Below, piece by piece: positions 32,609 to 41,223 of a stretch of 64,000 bases of DNA. Position 1 is the first letter of the stretch, and the number at the start of each line of letters is the position of its first letter. The DNA is from Flavobacteriales bacterium (lineage in GTDB: Bacteria; Bacteroidota; Bacteroidia; Flavobacteriales_E; Vicingaceae). Both the position numbers and the translations under genes were made by a program. The DNA lies in NCBI GenBank assembly GCA_026196775.1, contig JAPHUD010000017.1, positions 39,118-103,117 on the forward strand, read 5' to 3'. Under the pieces are notes generated by a model. That model saw only the letters and a list, made by a program, of their open reading frames with translations, had not been told where the DNA came from and did no database searches.

Positions 32609-34002
32609 TTTCAGAAAAATATACCAAAGCCTTTAAATACCTATTACCTACGCCATTTACCATTGCGGTAGTGCTTACCTTAGTTACTTTTTTTATTGTA
32701 CTTTTTACCACCAAACCCATTAATAGTGGTTTTGCAGCTTATTCTTATGATGTGTTGCGTTTTTGGGAACAAGGTTTTTGGGATAGCGGATTGTTGGTTT
32801 TTGCTGTCCAAATGATGCTGATGTTGGTGTTGGGACATATACTGGCATTGACAAAACCATTTAATAATTTAATTTTAATGGTGGTAAAACATTGTACTAC
32901 TACAGCTAAAGCTGCTTTTTTAGTAACATTGTTAACCGTTTTAGTAAGTCTATTCAATTGGGGATTGGGATTAATTTTCGGGGCTATTTTTGCCAGAAAA
33001 GTGGGTGAATATGCTCAGCAACAACAACTTTCTATTAATTATCCACTAATTGGAGCAGCAGGTTATTCCGGTTTAATGGTTTGGCATGGTGGCTTATCTG
33101 GTTCGTCACTGGCAAAAGTAGCAGAAGATAATCACATCAAAGAAATGATGGCGGGTATTTTTAATGAAGCTCAATTAGCTGCTTTGCCAGAAAAAATATC
33201 TTATGCCGAAACGGTTTGGTCGCCCATGAATATTGTAGTGATGATAATGGTAATTGTAATTTTACCTCTTGCTATGTTTTGGTTGGGGAAAAGAACAACA
33301 GCTGCTCAGTTTACATTAACTACAGCTCGTAATAACGAAACACATAGAGTAGATTTTACCACTCTTGAAGGAGCTGAAAAACTAGACTATTCCCGCATAT
33401 TTTCCTTGTTTTTTGGAGGAGCAATTTTGTGTTACTTGGCGGTTAAAATTGTAACTGTGCATCATTTTAATGTGTTAGATTTCTTTACCCCCAACAATAT
33501 TAATATGCTTTTATTGGCTTTAGGAATAACGCTTCACAAAAATTTTACTGAATTTTTATCTGCGTTGGATGAAGCTATTTTAGGAGCAGCTGGAATTTTA
33601 ATCCAATTTCCTTTGTACTTCGGAATTATGGGGATGATGAAAAATAGTGGTTTAATAACCGACATTGCTGATTTTTTTGTTTCCATATCTAATACGGTAA
33701 CCTATCCTATTTATACTTTTTTTAGTGCGGGGCTAATTAATGTTTTTGTGCCAAGCGGTGGCGGACAATGGGCAGTGCAAGGCCCAATAATTGTTCAGGC
33801 AGCTCAAGATATAGGTGTAAGTTTACCCAAAAGTATTTTAGCATTAGCTTATGGAGATCAGCTTACCAATATGTTACAACCTTTTTGGGCGTTACCATTG
33901 TTGGGTATTACCGGGCTTAAAGCCAAAGAAATACTGCCTTATACCTTGTTTTTAATGTTGGTAGGATTAATTATTTTTGTAAGTTGTTTATTAATTTTTT
34001 AG
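32602..34002 (+). CDS. AtoE-family short-chain fatty acid transporter
   Basis: Inner-membrane transporter of the AtoE family (466 residues, about twelve helices), predicted to take up short-chain fatty acids. Conserved motifs: LLPTPFTIAVVLTL at the N-terminus, LFNWGLGLIFGAIFARKV, GAAGYSGLMVWHGGLSGS, and near the C-terminus FVPSGGGQWAVQGPI followed by AYGDQLTNMLQPFWALPLLG. The start is TTG at 32602; the only other in-frame choice before the upstream stop is ATT. No ato catabolic genes are adjacent. The flavin reductase and lipoprotein genes upstream lie in the same direction with short gaps. Confidence 0.9.
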   Translation: MSFSEKYTKAFKYLLPTPFTIAVVLTLVTFFIVLFTTKPINSGFAAYSYDVLRFWEQGFWDSGLLVFAVQMMLMLVLGHILALTKPFNNLILMVVKHCTTTAKAAFLVTLLTVLVSLFNWGLGLIFGAIFARKVGEYAQQQQLSINYPLIGAAGYSGLMVWHGGLSGSSLAKVAEDNHIKEMMAGIFNEAQLAALPEKISYAETVWSPMNIVVMIMVIVILPLAMFWLGKRTTAAQFTLTTARNNETHRVDFTTLEGAEKLDYSRIFSLFFGGAILCYLAVKIVTVHHFNVLDFFTPNNINMLLLALGITLHKNFTEFLSALDEAILGAAGILIQFPLYFGIMGMMKNSGLITDIADFFVSISNTVTYPIYTFFSAGLINVFVPSGGGQWAVQGPIIVQAAQDIGVSLPKSILALAYGDQLTNMLQPFWALPLLGITGLKAKEILPYTLFLMLVGLIIFVSCLLIF

Positions 34003-34003
34003 C

Positions 34004-34474
34004 ATGAAGAAACTATTATCATATTTGTTTATCATTACTGTTTTATTAATTTCAGGATGTTCTTGGGTTGAATATTTTACGGTAGGTAATAAAACAGACA
34101 CGCCTATAACTGTTACTTATGAATTAGCAAAGATGGAGGAAGGCCATATTTTTGGAATTTTCACCAACATTCCAGAGGCTTATCAATTATCTAAATCGAG
34201 TAAAATTCAATGGGAGAATAAAGTTGAACTCGAAGATTTGGATGATAATCCGGCAATAGTTAAAGTGATATTACCTCCAAAAACGGTAATGATATTTGGT
34301 AGGTTGCACAACGATACTTATGAAAGTAATAATCAACAATTTATTAATAGCCGAGATTTTAATTTTAGCAATATGGTAATTGAACATCAAGAGCAAACAA
34401 CTCAAATTACCAAAGCTACTTTTGACGATTATTTTGTTAGGAAAAACGGGTATATAAAATTTGATGTGGAATGA
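34004..34474 (+). CDS. hypothetical lipoprotein
   Basis: 156 residues with a lipoprotein signal peptide (LLISGC, C19). The mature part starts SWVEYFTVGNKTDTPITVTYELAK and looks like a single beta-sandwich domain; the phrase on a surface protein with two predicted strands before a proline is all that can be read. It starts 1 base after the AtoE-like stop, so the two are translationally linked, and it ends before a strong terminator. No family recognised; an accessory role for the transporter is possible but not shown. Confidence 0.7.
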   Translation: MKKLLSYLFIITVLLISGCSWVEYFTVGNKTDTPITVTYELAKMEEGHIFGIFTNIPEAYQLSKSSKIQWENKVELEDLDDNPAIVKVILPPKTVMIFGRLHNDTYESNNQQFINSRDFNFSNMVIEHQEQTTQITKATFDDYFVRKNGYIKFDVE

Positions 34475-34493
34475 AAATTAGATAACATTATAT

Positions 34494-34527
34494 AAAAAAA
34501 TCCCGCTCTTATGAGCGGGATTTTTTT
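34494..34527. terminator. bidirectional terminator between convergent lipoprotein genes
   Basis: TCCCGCTC (34501-34508) pairs with GAGCGGGA (34513-34520) around TTAT, with seven A on the left and seven T on the right. Confidence 0.93.
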
Positions 34528-34548
34528 ATATCTATTAAATGAGTTTAA

Positions 34549-35433
34549 TCAATACATCAAAAAATTAAAGGTATGTCCAGCAATGCTAATAGTTGCATTT
34601 TGGTCGCAAGCTCCATTACCAAAATCTATGGTTCTAGTTAACATTCCAGAAGGATTGATGTCTATCGTTCCACTCACCAACCAACGACAACAAATTTCTT
34701 TTCTTAGTGGAGAAGTAATTTGCATGGTATAAGCCAAGCCACCTCTGTTTACACCATTAGCAGAGCCTGTTATTAAATAAACATCATCACAAATTCCTGG
34801 TAACCCATGGGTAAAAAGGGTAGTTGCTTCTCCGGCAATCCATTCATTGGTTCTGGTAGAAGCCCAAGTGGCAACTCCTCCATTGTTTGGATAAGTAATT
34901 TGTCCGTTGCTAACTTGTACTGTAAAAGAAAGGTTGTTATTGGTGTTTCTTCCATTATTGGTAATTTGTTTGGTGCCTTCAATTTTATGGTCGTTAACAT
35001 GGTAATTTTGTAACTGTACTGTTAATACACTTCCCGGGTTTCTGTATCTGTCAGAAATGGTAACGGTAATAATACCTCTTCTATTTTTTCCATCATTACC
35101 CATGCAATTGGTAGTTCCAAAATCTATGGTTAATGTTTTTGGCCAAGTTAAAGTATCATTCCACGCAGGAGTAATAGAAAAAGTAGCACAATTACCAAAA
35201 GTAAAACTTGATTTTTGAGTAGCACTTTTCCCTTCGTCATCAACTACTTCTACTACTACTTTTCTAACATCTTCAAACATGGATTCTGCTATCCAGTTAT
35301 CAGCAGTAGAGTTAGTATTATAATCAGGTGTAGGTAGAGGGTCTTTTTCTTTATCTTTTTTACAAGAAGTAATTAATAAAGGAATACTGATACTTAAAAT
35401 TAATGTAAGTTTTATTGGTTTTAATGCTTTCAT
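34549..35433 (-). CDS. hypothetical lipoprotein, paralogue of the protein at 30915
   Basis: A lipoprotein signal peptide starts MKALKPIKLTLILSISIPLL and ends in ITSC, C24. The open frame extends 15 codons further upstream to 35478, but that extension (MFFHNFVKPLNKLLI) would spoil the signal peptide, so I choose the ATG at 35433. The mature chain is about 270 residues, Thr/Asn-rich and probably beta-structured. It shares its C-terminal block with the lipoprotein at 30915-31718 (CxW-SGT, IDFGnGaCDqnATI). Function unknown. It is convergent with the previous gene and 55 bases downstream of the oppC-like gene on the same strand. Confidence 0.75.
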   Translation of the reverse strand: MKALKPIKLTLILSISIPLLITSCKKDKEKDPLPTPDYNTNSTADNWIAESMFEDVRKVVVEVVDDEGKSATQKSSFTFGNCATFSITPAWNDTLTWPKTLTIDFGTTNCMGNDGKNRRGIITVTISDRYRNPGSVLTVQLQNYHVNDHKIEGTKQITNNGRNTNNNLSFTVQVSNGQITYPNNGGVATWASTRTNEWIAGEATTLFTHGLPGICDDVYLITGSANGVNRGGLAYTMQITSPLRKEICCRWLVSGTIDINPSGMLTRTIDFGNGACDQNATISIAGHTFNFLMY

Positions 35434-35488
35434 AATTAGTAATTTATTAAGTGGTTTAACAAAGTTATGAAAAAACATTACACAAAAA

Positions 35489-36724
35489 CTAAACCACAGG
35501 TAAATCGTCTACTGTTTTGGAATCCAGTGCATCTCTCAAGCCATTGCCGACTAAAATAAATGCTAATACCATTAGTACAATGGCAATCCCTGGGAAAGCA
35601 GCTAAATAAGCATTTCCTGTAATAATGTATCCTTTGTGTTCGGCAATAATTTTTCCCCAAGTTGCCTGAGGTGGTTGAGCACCAATACCAATAAAACTTA
35701 ATCCAGCTTCAACCAAAATAGCAGCAGCAAAATTTATGGCTGAAATAACAATCACAGGGCCTAATACATTCGGAATAATATGTCCAGAAATAATTCTAAA
35801 GTTCGTAAAACCTAAGGCTCTACCTGCTTCAACAAATTCTTTTTCTCTTAAACTTAATACTTGTCCACGTACCACACGAGCAACCTCTACCCACATTGTT
35901 AAACCAACAGCAATAAATACTTGCCAGTGCCCTTTACCCAGTGCTAACGTAATGGCAATTACTAATAGTAAAGTAGGAATTGACCAAACTACATTAATAA
36001 TCCAAATAATAACATCATCAACCCAACCTCTAAAATAACCACCAATAGCTCCAAGAGTAATACCAATTACCAATGAGATAAATACAGAAATAAAACCCAC
36101 AGAAAGTGAAATCCATGTCCCAGCCATCAATCTACTTAACAAATCTCTACCATATTTGTCAGTTCCTAAATAATAGGTTTTTCTAATAATATTTTCTGAT
36201 TTAATTTCTTTTTGAAGTTCTTCAATAGTCATAGTTTTCTTACCTTCTTCATATGTGTAAAATTCTAAAGAACCATTAATTTCATTAATCTGAGTGTTTT
36301 CCAAAGAAAAAACTACGTCAGCTAGATCAATTTTTTCTATAGGTCCATTATTTACATCACCTCCAGTATATTTTTCTACAACAATTTTAGTTCCTTCAAA
36401 ACTATAGTCATAAACAGGAATGATTTGATAGGTGTTCTCAATCCCTTCAGAAAATTTAGACCACCACGATTGATTAAGGGCTTTTCTATTTTTCTTTATT
36501 TTTAATAAATCAATGGTAAAACCAGGTTTTTTTGTAGTTAATTCCAATGTTTGGTCGTTTGCCTTTGGGGTATTATCAGGACGTGCTAAAGGACCTAAAA
36601 TGGCTACCATAGCTGCTACAAAAATAATAAGCATACCAAATACAGAAAGCTTATTTCTTTTAAGCCTCTGCCAAGCCATTTTGCTCAACGACTTCGATTT
36701 TGTATTATTTTTTGTATTACTCAT
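35489..36724 (-). CDS. ABC transporter permease, OppC/DppC type
   Basis: Inner-membrane permease of the oligopeptide/dipeptide type. Helix 1 (LSVFGMLIIFVAAMVAILGP) is followed by a long extracytoplasmic insert of about 135 residues, then five helices and the ATPase-coupling EAA loop EFVEAGRALGFTNFRIISGHI. LGTDKYGRDLLSRLMAGTWI marks the start of the permease core. The long insert is usual in Bacteroidota. No OppA, OppB, OppD or OppF gene is present in the neighbourhood, so partners must lie elsewhere. It overlaps the 3' end of the GT2 gene by 8 bases. Confidence 0.87.
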   Translation of the reverse strand: MSNTKNNTKSKSLSKMAWQRLKRNKLSVFGMLIIFVAAMVAILGPLARPDNTPKANDQTLELTTKKPGFTIDLLKIKKNRKALNQSWWSKFSEGIENTYQIIPVYDYSFEGTKIVVEKYTGGDVNNGPIEKIDLADVVFSLENTQINEINGSLEFYTYEEGKKTMTIEELQKEIKSENIIRKTYYLGTDKYGRDLLSRLMAGTWISLSVGFISVFISLVIGITLGAIGGYFRGWVDDVIIWIINVVWSIPTLLLVIAITLALGKGHWQVFIAVGLTMWVEVARVVRGQVLSLREKEFVEAGRALGFTNFRIISGHIIPNVLGPVIVISAINFAAAILVEAGLSFIGIGAQPPQATWGKIIAEHKGYIITGNAYLAAFPGIAIVLMVLAFILVGNGLRDALDSKTVDDLPVV

Positions 36725-37856
36725 GATACCTTCTTCCCTTCCATTTGAAATTTGTAATCAACGCCAACAACCCTATAAATACAATGTATATAGGATAAAT
36801 AAGTGCTGCAAATACAAAAAGAACGAGATGTTTTTTCTTATTAAAAAAGTTTGCAGCCAAATATAGTAATATAAAATCAATAAGCCATTTAGAAGTGAGT
36901 AAGATTATACCAACAACCCAAAAACTATCGACCAATAATATTTCAGCATAGATTAAAAGCTGAATAAGATTAGAAATGTAAACAATTGAACTAAAATATA
37001 TTAAATTGCTGTTTTTGTATTTTTTTGCTTTCGATGCCCACCTTAATCGTTGTTGAATAAAAGCCGAAAATGTTGAGGTTTTATCTGTTTTAACAATAAA
37101 TTTTTCATCTAGAATACCGTTAATTACTTGTTGTTGGTCAACAAATTTTTCCAGCAAAAAAATATCATCACCTGAAGGAGTTTTGTGTCTATCAAAACCA
37201 TTAACATTTTCAAAAATTGCTTTTTTATAAGCAATGTTGGCACCGTTGTTTAAAATAGGGAGATTATTTCCTAAAGCCCCAAAAGTAAAGGCTTGCATGG
37301 CTAAGAAATCTAATTCTTGGAAACTATCTAACAATAAATTACCAGAAGTTTGTTCTTTAAAACCTACCGGACCGAGTAACATAGCTGTTTCATTATTGCT
37401 AAATGATTGATTAATGTATGAAAGCCAATTTTCGGGAACTTCACAATCGGCATCCGTAGAAGCAATAATGGGATAGTTAGCATTTTCTATTCCAAGTTGC
37501 AAAGCTGCTTTTTTACCATGTTCGGAACTTAAGTGAAGTAGCTGAATATTTAATTTGCTTTTTTCTTGGTGCCCTTTAATTTGTTTAACACTATTGTCTT
37601 CAGAATGGTCATTTATTAAAATAACTTCAAATAAATTATTGTTGTAAAGTTGTTTTTCTAACGCAGAAAGACAAGCAATAATATTATCGCTCTCATTTCT
37701 AAAAGCTATCACTACGGAAATGTTATTTTGAGGGGCGTTTGCTTGCTGAAAAGTTGCTTGTTTTTGCTGTTTTAACCAACCTATAATGATATATACCATC
37801 GACAAAAAGTAAATGGTAGAAGTAAAGACAATCAGATATAAAATTAAATTTTGCAA
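36717..37856 (-). CDS. family 2 glycosyltransferase, membrane-anchored
   Basis: Processive-type GT2 of 379 residues. An N-terminal helix (about 4-28), the catalytic domain and two or three C-terminal helices. The motifs are ISVVIAFRNES, ILINDHSEDNS, STDADCEVPENW (the DxD), GDDIFLLEKFVDQ and QQRLRWASKAKK (Q-xxRW). The last two point to the catalytic base and acceptor site. The start is TTG at 37856, 1 base after the upstream flippase-like gene; the first ATG lies inside helix 1. Together with the neighbouring lysylphosphatidylglycerol synthase-like membrane protein it resembles envelope lipid or glycan modification. Product unknown. Confidence 0.88.
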   Translation of the reverse strand: MQNLILYLIVFTSTIYFLSMVYIIIGWLKQQKQATFQQANAPQNNISVVIAFRNESDNIIACLSALEKQLYNNNLFEVILINDHSEDNSVKQIKGHQEKSKLNIQLLHLSSEHGKKAALQLGIENANYPIIASTDADCEVPENWLSYINQSFSNNETAMLLGPVGFKEQTSGNLLLDSFQELDFLAMQAFTFGALGNNLPILNNGANIAYKKAIFENVNGFDRHKTPSGDDIFLLEKFVDQQQVINGILDEKFIVKTDKTSTFSAFIQQRLRWASKAKKYKNSNLIYFSSIVYISNLIQLLIYAEILLVDSFWVVGIILLTSKWLIDFILLYLAANFFNKKKHLVLFVFAALIYPIYIVFIGLLALITNFKWKGRRYHE

Positions 37857-37857
37857 G

Positions 37858-38817
37858 CTAAAATTTGAGTTGTTTTAATCCGCTAATTCCTATAATTGAA
37901 GGCAAAGCTACATTAATTATCCACAAACTTACAGCAGCACTAATAATTAATAAACTATCGGTAGAAACTGTGCTGAAAACAACTAAAGCAACAGAACCTC
38001 TTACGGCAATTTCGGAAATAATAAATGTGGGTATAAAAGAGCTGATTACAAAAAACAAAGGAATTAAACTAAATGCCGCAACATTGTTTATCTGAATATG
38101 AAAAGCAGTAAGCACTAAATAAAATTGAATCACAAATACAAAATACCTCATTAAACTAAAAAATAACACTGTACTTTTTTCTTGAGCGCTTAAAAAACTG
38201 AATTTTTCCAACCACTTTTTTTTGTTTAAAAAGGGTATTTTTTGGATGACTGTCAATATGGATTTGGAGTAAAAATAAACGAGAAATAATAAAGCTGTTA
38301 CGAAGCTTCCTACTATCATCCATAAAGTAAAATAGTTTTTAAATAAGACATTTTCTTTTAGAAAAAATATAGCAACAAATCCCCCCAAAAAAGTGATAAT
38401 AACCTGACTGAAAGAAGCTAAAAATGTAACACCAATTAGTCCGGTTAAGTGAGTTTTATTGTCGAGTAAATAAACTCTGGCGGGAATTTCACCAATTCTG
38501 TTGGGAGTTGTTAATCCAATAGTTATGCCTGCAAACACATGTTTTAAAGCTTTTATAAAAGGAACATTTTCAAACTTTCGGATAACAAATTTCCATTTGA
38601 AAGCTTCTGTCCCCCAATTTACAGGCATTAATAACAAAGCAATAAGTAGTAAAATATAATTTTCGGTAGTTAAAACAGAAAATGAAGTAAGGTGTGTATC
38701 AATATCATCTTTTAATCGGAAATAAATGTAAATAAGTGCTACAATACCAATAATTATCCTAGCAAGTAAATTGATATATTTGTATGATTTTTTATGTGAA
38801 TTCAAAACAGGTATCAA
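37858..38817 (-). CDS. lysylphosphatidylglycerol synthase transmembrane-like (UPF0104) protein
   Basis: 319 residues with about eight membrane helices, of the family formed by the flippase domain of MprF (PF03706 type). Typical motifs: ALLLMPVNWGTEAFKWKF, then KALKHVFAGITIGLTTPNRI with GEIPARVYLL, and PTFIISEIAVRGSVALVVF. The lysyl-transfer domain of MprF is absent, so this is a membrane component only, perhaps a lipid flippase. It forms a pair with the GT2 gene (1-base gap). The start is TTG at 38817, or TTG at 38805; no ATG is suitable. Divergent from ruvC with only 3 bases between the start codons. Confidence 0.83.
   Translation of the reverse strand: MIPVLNSHKKSYKYINLLARIIIGIVALIYIYFRLKDDIDTHLTSFSVLTTENYILLLIALLLMPVNWGTEAFKWKFVIRKFENVPFIKALKHVFAGITIGLTTPNRIGEIPARVYLLDNKTHLTGLIGVTFLASFSQVIITFLGGFVAIFFLKENVLFKNYFTLWMIVGSFVTALLFLVYFYSKSILTVIQKIPFLNKKKWLEKFSFLSAQEKSTVLFFSLMRYFVFVIQFYLVLTAFHIQINNVAAFSLIPLFFVISSFIPTFIISEIAVRGSVALVVFSTVSTDSLLIISAAVSLWIINVALPSIIGISGLKQLKF
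38775..38782 (+). promoter_or_regulatory. -7 element of ruvC promoter
   Basis: TATATTTG matches TAnnTTTG and lies inside the start of the divergent gene. The leader to the ruvC TTG is about 34 bases. Confidence 0.5.
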
Positions 38818-38820
38818 AAA

Positions 38821-39372
38821 TTGGTTAAAGATAAGATAATATTAGGAATAGACCCCGGAACCACAATTATGGGTTATGGTGTAATTCACATCAAAAATAA
38901 CAAAATGAGTTTATTAGCAATGGGTTCTATCAATTTAACTAAAATAGACACCCATTTTATGAAGTTGAAGAAGATTTTTGAGCGAACCAATTACCTTATA
39001 GATGAATACAAACCCGATGAAGTAGCTATTGAAGCGCCATTTATGGGTAAAAATCCGCAATCGATGTTGAAATTGGGACGAGCACAAGGAATTTCTATTG
39101 CTGTGGCGTTGTCGAGAGAAATTCCGGTAACAGAATATTCGCCAAAAAAAATAAAGCAATCTATTACAGGTAAAGGAACGGCTTCTAAAGAACAAGTTGC
39201 TGGGATGTTAGTTTCTTTGCTAAAAATAAAAACGATACCTACACATTTAGATGCTTCCGATGGATTGGCAGTAGCGGTTTGTCATTATTTTCAGATGGGA
39301 AAACCTGTTGGCGAAAAAGGATATACAGGATGGAAAGCTTTTATAAAAGAAAATCCAAGCAGAGCTAAATAA
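38821..39372 (+). CDS. ruvC: Holliday junction resolvase RuvC
   Basis: Endonuclease that cuts Holliday junctions with RuvAB in recombinational repair. The active-site acids are in place: D11 in ILGIDPGTT, E71 in EVAIEAPFMG, and D144 and D147 in HLDASDGLAVAVCH. 183 residues, normal length. It begins with TTG at 38821; the only upstream alternative in frame is an ATT. A consensus -7 element is at 38775-38782. ruvA and ruvB are not in the window. Confidence 0.95.
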   Translation: MVKDKIILGIDPGTTIMGYGVIHIKNNKMSLLAMGSINLTKIDTHFMKLKKIFERTNYLIDEYKPDEVAIEAPFMGKNPQSMLKLGRAQGISIAVALSREIPVTEYSPKKIKQSITGKGTASKEQVAGMLVSLLKIKTIPTHLDASDGLAVAVCHYFQMGKPVGEKGYTGWKAFIKENPSRAK

Positions 39373-39414
39373 ATGTGGCAATGTGTAAATGTAACAATGT
39401 GAAAATTATAAATA

Positions 39415-39432
39415 ACCTCAAACTTGAAACCT
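39415..39432 (+). repeat. 18-bp intergenic repeat, copy 1
   Basis: ACCTCAAACTTGAAACCT; its exact reverse complement is at 42889-42906. Both copies are intergenic, between a stop codon and a start codon. Confidence 0.5.
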
Positions 39433-39442
39433 TGAACTAGAA

Positions 39443-40207
39443 ATGTTTTTCATCCTATCTAAAATACTACACTTTTTAATTTCACCATTAATTTGGGTGA
39501 TTGGGTTATTGCTTTGGGCATTATTAACTAAATCTACCAAGCGAAAGAAATCTTTGTTGATAATAGCTTGTTCTTTGCTTTACTTTTTTGCCAATCCGTT
39601 TATAAATGATGAAGCTTTTCGTTGGTACGAAGAGCGAAACCCAACGTATGATGAAATTTCAGAAGCCTATGATGTTGTTGTTGTATTGGGTGGTTTTACT
39701 TCTTTTGATGAGCAAAACGGATTGGAAGGTTTTCATGCATCAACAGACCGATTTTTACATGGATTGAAATTATACAAAACAGGAAAAGCTAAAAAAATTA
39801 TGTTGGTGGGAGGTTCAGGAAGCATTGCCAATCCTGATGAAAAAGAAGGTGTAATAATGGCGGGTTTTTTAGCTAAAATTGGCGTGCCAATGGAAGATAT
39901 CATTATTGAAAAAGAATCTAAAAACACTAGAGAAAACGCAGTTAATGCTGCCAAAATTTTAAATAAAGATTTTGCTGACGGAAAGTATTTGTTAGTAACC
40001 TCGGGTTATCACATGCCAAGAGCCAAACGTTGCTTTCAGAAAGTAGGTATTACTGTTACTCCTTTTAGTGTAGATCATTATGCAGGAAAAAGAAAATTCA
40101 TTTTCGACCACCTGTTTTTACCTGATACTTATACCATTGCTAAGTGGCAAACGCTTTTTCACGAATGGGTGGGATTTATTACCTATAAGGTATTGGGATA
40201 TATTTAG
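39443..40207 (+). CDS. DUF218 (SanA/ElyC/YdcF family) membrane protein
   Basis: 254 residues: two N-terminal membrane helices (about 5-30 and 33-50), then a periplasmic DUF218 domain. Family motifs are VVVLGGFTSFDEQNG, KIMLVGGSGSI and SKNTRENAVNAAKIL followed by LVTSGYHMPRAKRCFQKVG. ElyC in E. coli affects peptidoglycan assembly and lipid carrier use, and SanA affects envelope barrier function; the domain order here fits ElyC. It follows ruvC after 70 bases and is likely on the same transcript or its own. The substrate is unknown. Confidence 0.88.
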   Translation: MFFILSKILHFLISPLIWVIGLLLWALLTKSTKRKKSLLIIACSLLYFFANPFINDEAFRWYEERNPTYDEISEAYDVVVVLGGFTSFDEQNGLEGFHASTDRFLHGLKLYKTGKAKKIMLVGGSGSIANPDEKEGVIMAGFLAKIGVPMEDIIIEKESKNTRENAVNAAKILNKDFADGKYLLVTSGYHMPRAKRCFQKVGITVTPFSVDHYAGKRKFIFDHLFLPDTYTIAKWQTLFHEWVGFITYKVLGYI

Positions 40208-40231
40208 TACTTAGGAGTTAGAGTACTTATA

Positions 40232-40246
40232 AGTATTTAGAAGTTG
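40232..40246 (+). repeat. short intergenic word, copy 2
   Basis: AGTATTTAGAAGTTG, exact copy of 30751-30765. Confidence 0.4.
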
Positions 40247-40341
40247 GGAGGATTAACTCCATTATGGTTAAACATAAATCTTCAGCCAAATTAATAAATG
40301 GTAAGTGATAAATGTCATTCTCTACCAAGTAAATAAATCTG

Positions 40342-40349
40342 TACCTTTG
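40342..40349 (+). promoter_or_regulatory. -7 element upstream of the 40471 gene
   Basis: TACCTTTG matches TAnnTTTG; the leader would be about 115 bases, long for this genome. No clear TTG at 19-base spacing. Confidence 0.45.
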
Positions 40350-40470
40350 TGTTAAAGAACAAATTCTATTTAAATATGAAATAAGCCATGAATAAAAATG
40401 CTCACTAACAAGGATGAATATTTTACATGGCGATTCTATATGACCGATTAAATAAAATAAAAATATACAT

Positions 40471-41178
40471 ATGAAAAAACTGATTACATTATTTGCATTT
40501 ATCGGATTGTTAGCTCAATTTGCAATAGCACAAGACACCACAAAAACAGTAAAACCGATACATTTTAAAGGAATTATTTTTGATTCTGACAGTTTTTCTA
40601 TTCCGCTAAAAGGGGTTAATGCTACCATTAATAACAAAAAAGGATTTTCTACCAACCAAGATGGGAATTTTAGCATAGATGTTTTTCCAAATGATACTAT
40701 TAACTTTACTTATGTTGGTTATCACCCGCTTAAAATTTATATTCCAGACACCTTGAAAGGAGGGGATTTAACAGCAAAGTTTTTTATGGTGAGTGATACC
40801 ATCAATTTGGCTGAACATTATGTTTTTTCTGATGATGGTTATGACAATTTTAAAAAATCTTTCTTAGATATGGAAGTGCAGCCGAACAGAGATTTGACTA
40901 ATGCTAAAAACAATATTTACTTGTCTTTATATGAAGCTAAAACCACTCAAGGCAATTGGACAGCTGAGGACAATGCCAAAAATGCCATCAAACAAGAAGA
41001 ATATAAAGTAATTTATAAAGGAGCTATTCCTCAATTCCAAATTGTAGATGTGGTGTTAATATCTACCAGTATTCTGGAGCATGTAGCCACCGGAAAAATG
41101 AAAGAAAGAGATTTTTATGTAGAATTGGTTAACCTCCAAAACCAAAGTAACTTGATTTATTCTAAATCTGTGGAGTAG
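40471..41178 (+). CDS. secreted carboxypeptidase-regulatory-like domain protein
   Basis: 235 residues with a signal peptide (1-20, ending FAIA). Residues about 32-95 form a carboxypeptidase D regulatory-like beta-sandwich: FKGIIFDSDSFSIPLKGVNA, then GFSTNQDGNFSIDVFPNDTI and FTYVGYHPLKIYIP. This domain is common at the N-terminus of TonB-dependent receptors, but no plug or barrel follows, so the protein is periplasmic or loosely attached to the outer membrane. The C-terminal 130 residues are not recognised. A promoter-like -7 element lies 122 bases upstream. Confidence 0.8.
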   Translation: MKKLITLFAFIGLLAQFAIAQDTTKTVKPIHFKGIIFDSDSFSIPLKGVNATINNKKGFSTNQDGNFSIDVFPNDTINFTYVGYHPLKIYIPDTLKGGDLTAKFFMVSDTINLAEHYVFSDDGYDNFKKSFLDMEVQPNRDLTNAKNNIYLSLYEAKTTQGNWTAEDNAKNAIKQEEYKVIYKGAIPQFQIVDVVLISTSILEHVATGKMKERDFYVELVNLQNQSNLIYSKSVE

Positions 41179-41223
41179 TGCGGCTTTCTGGAAGCTCAAA
41201 ACTTTCGGAAAGGTATAGTTTTG

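Noticed and set aside
34511..34732. 73-codon plus-strand frame at the lipoprotein/terminator junction
   Set aside because: It begins inside the terminator and runs antisense to the lipoprotein at 34549.
35736..36038. 100-codon plus-strand frame inside the OppC gene
   Set aside because: Opposite-strand shadow of a conserved permease.
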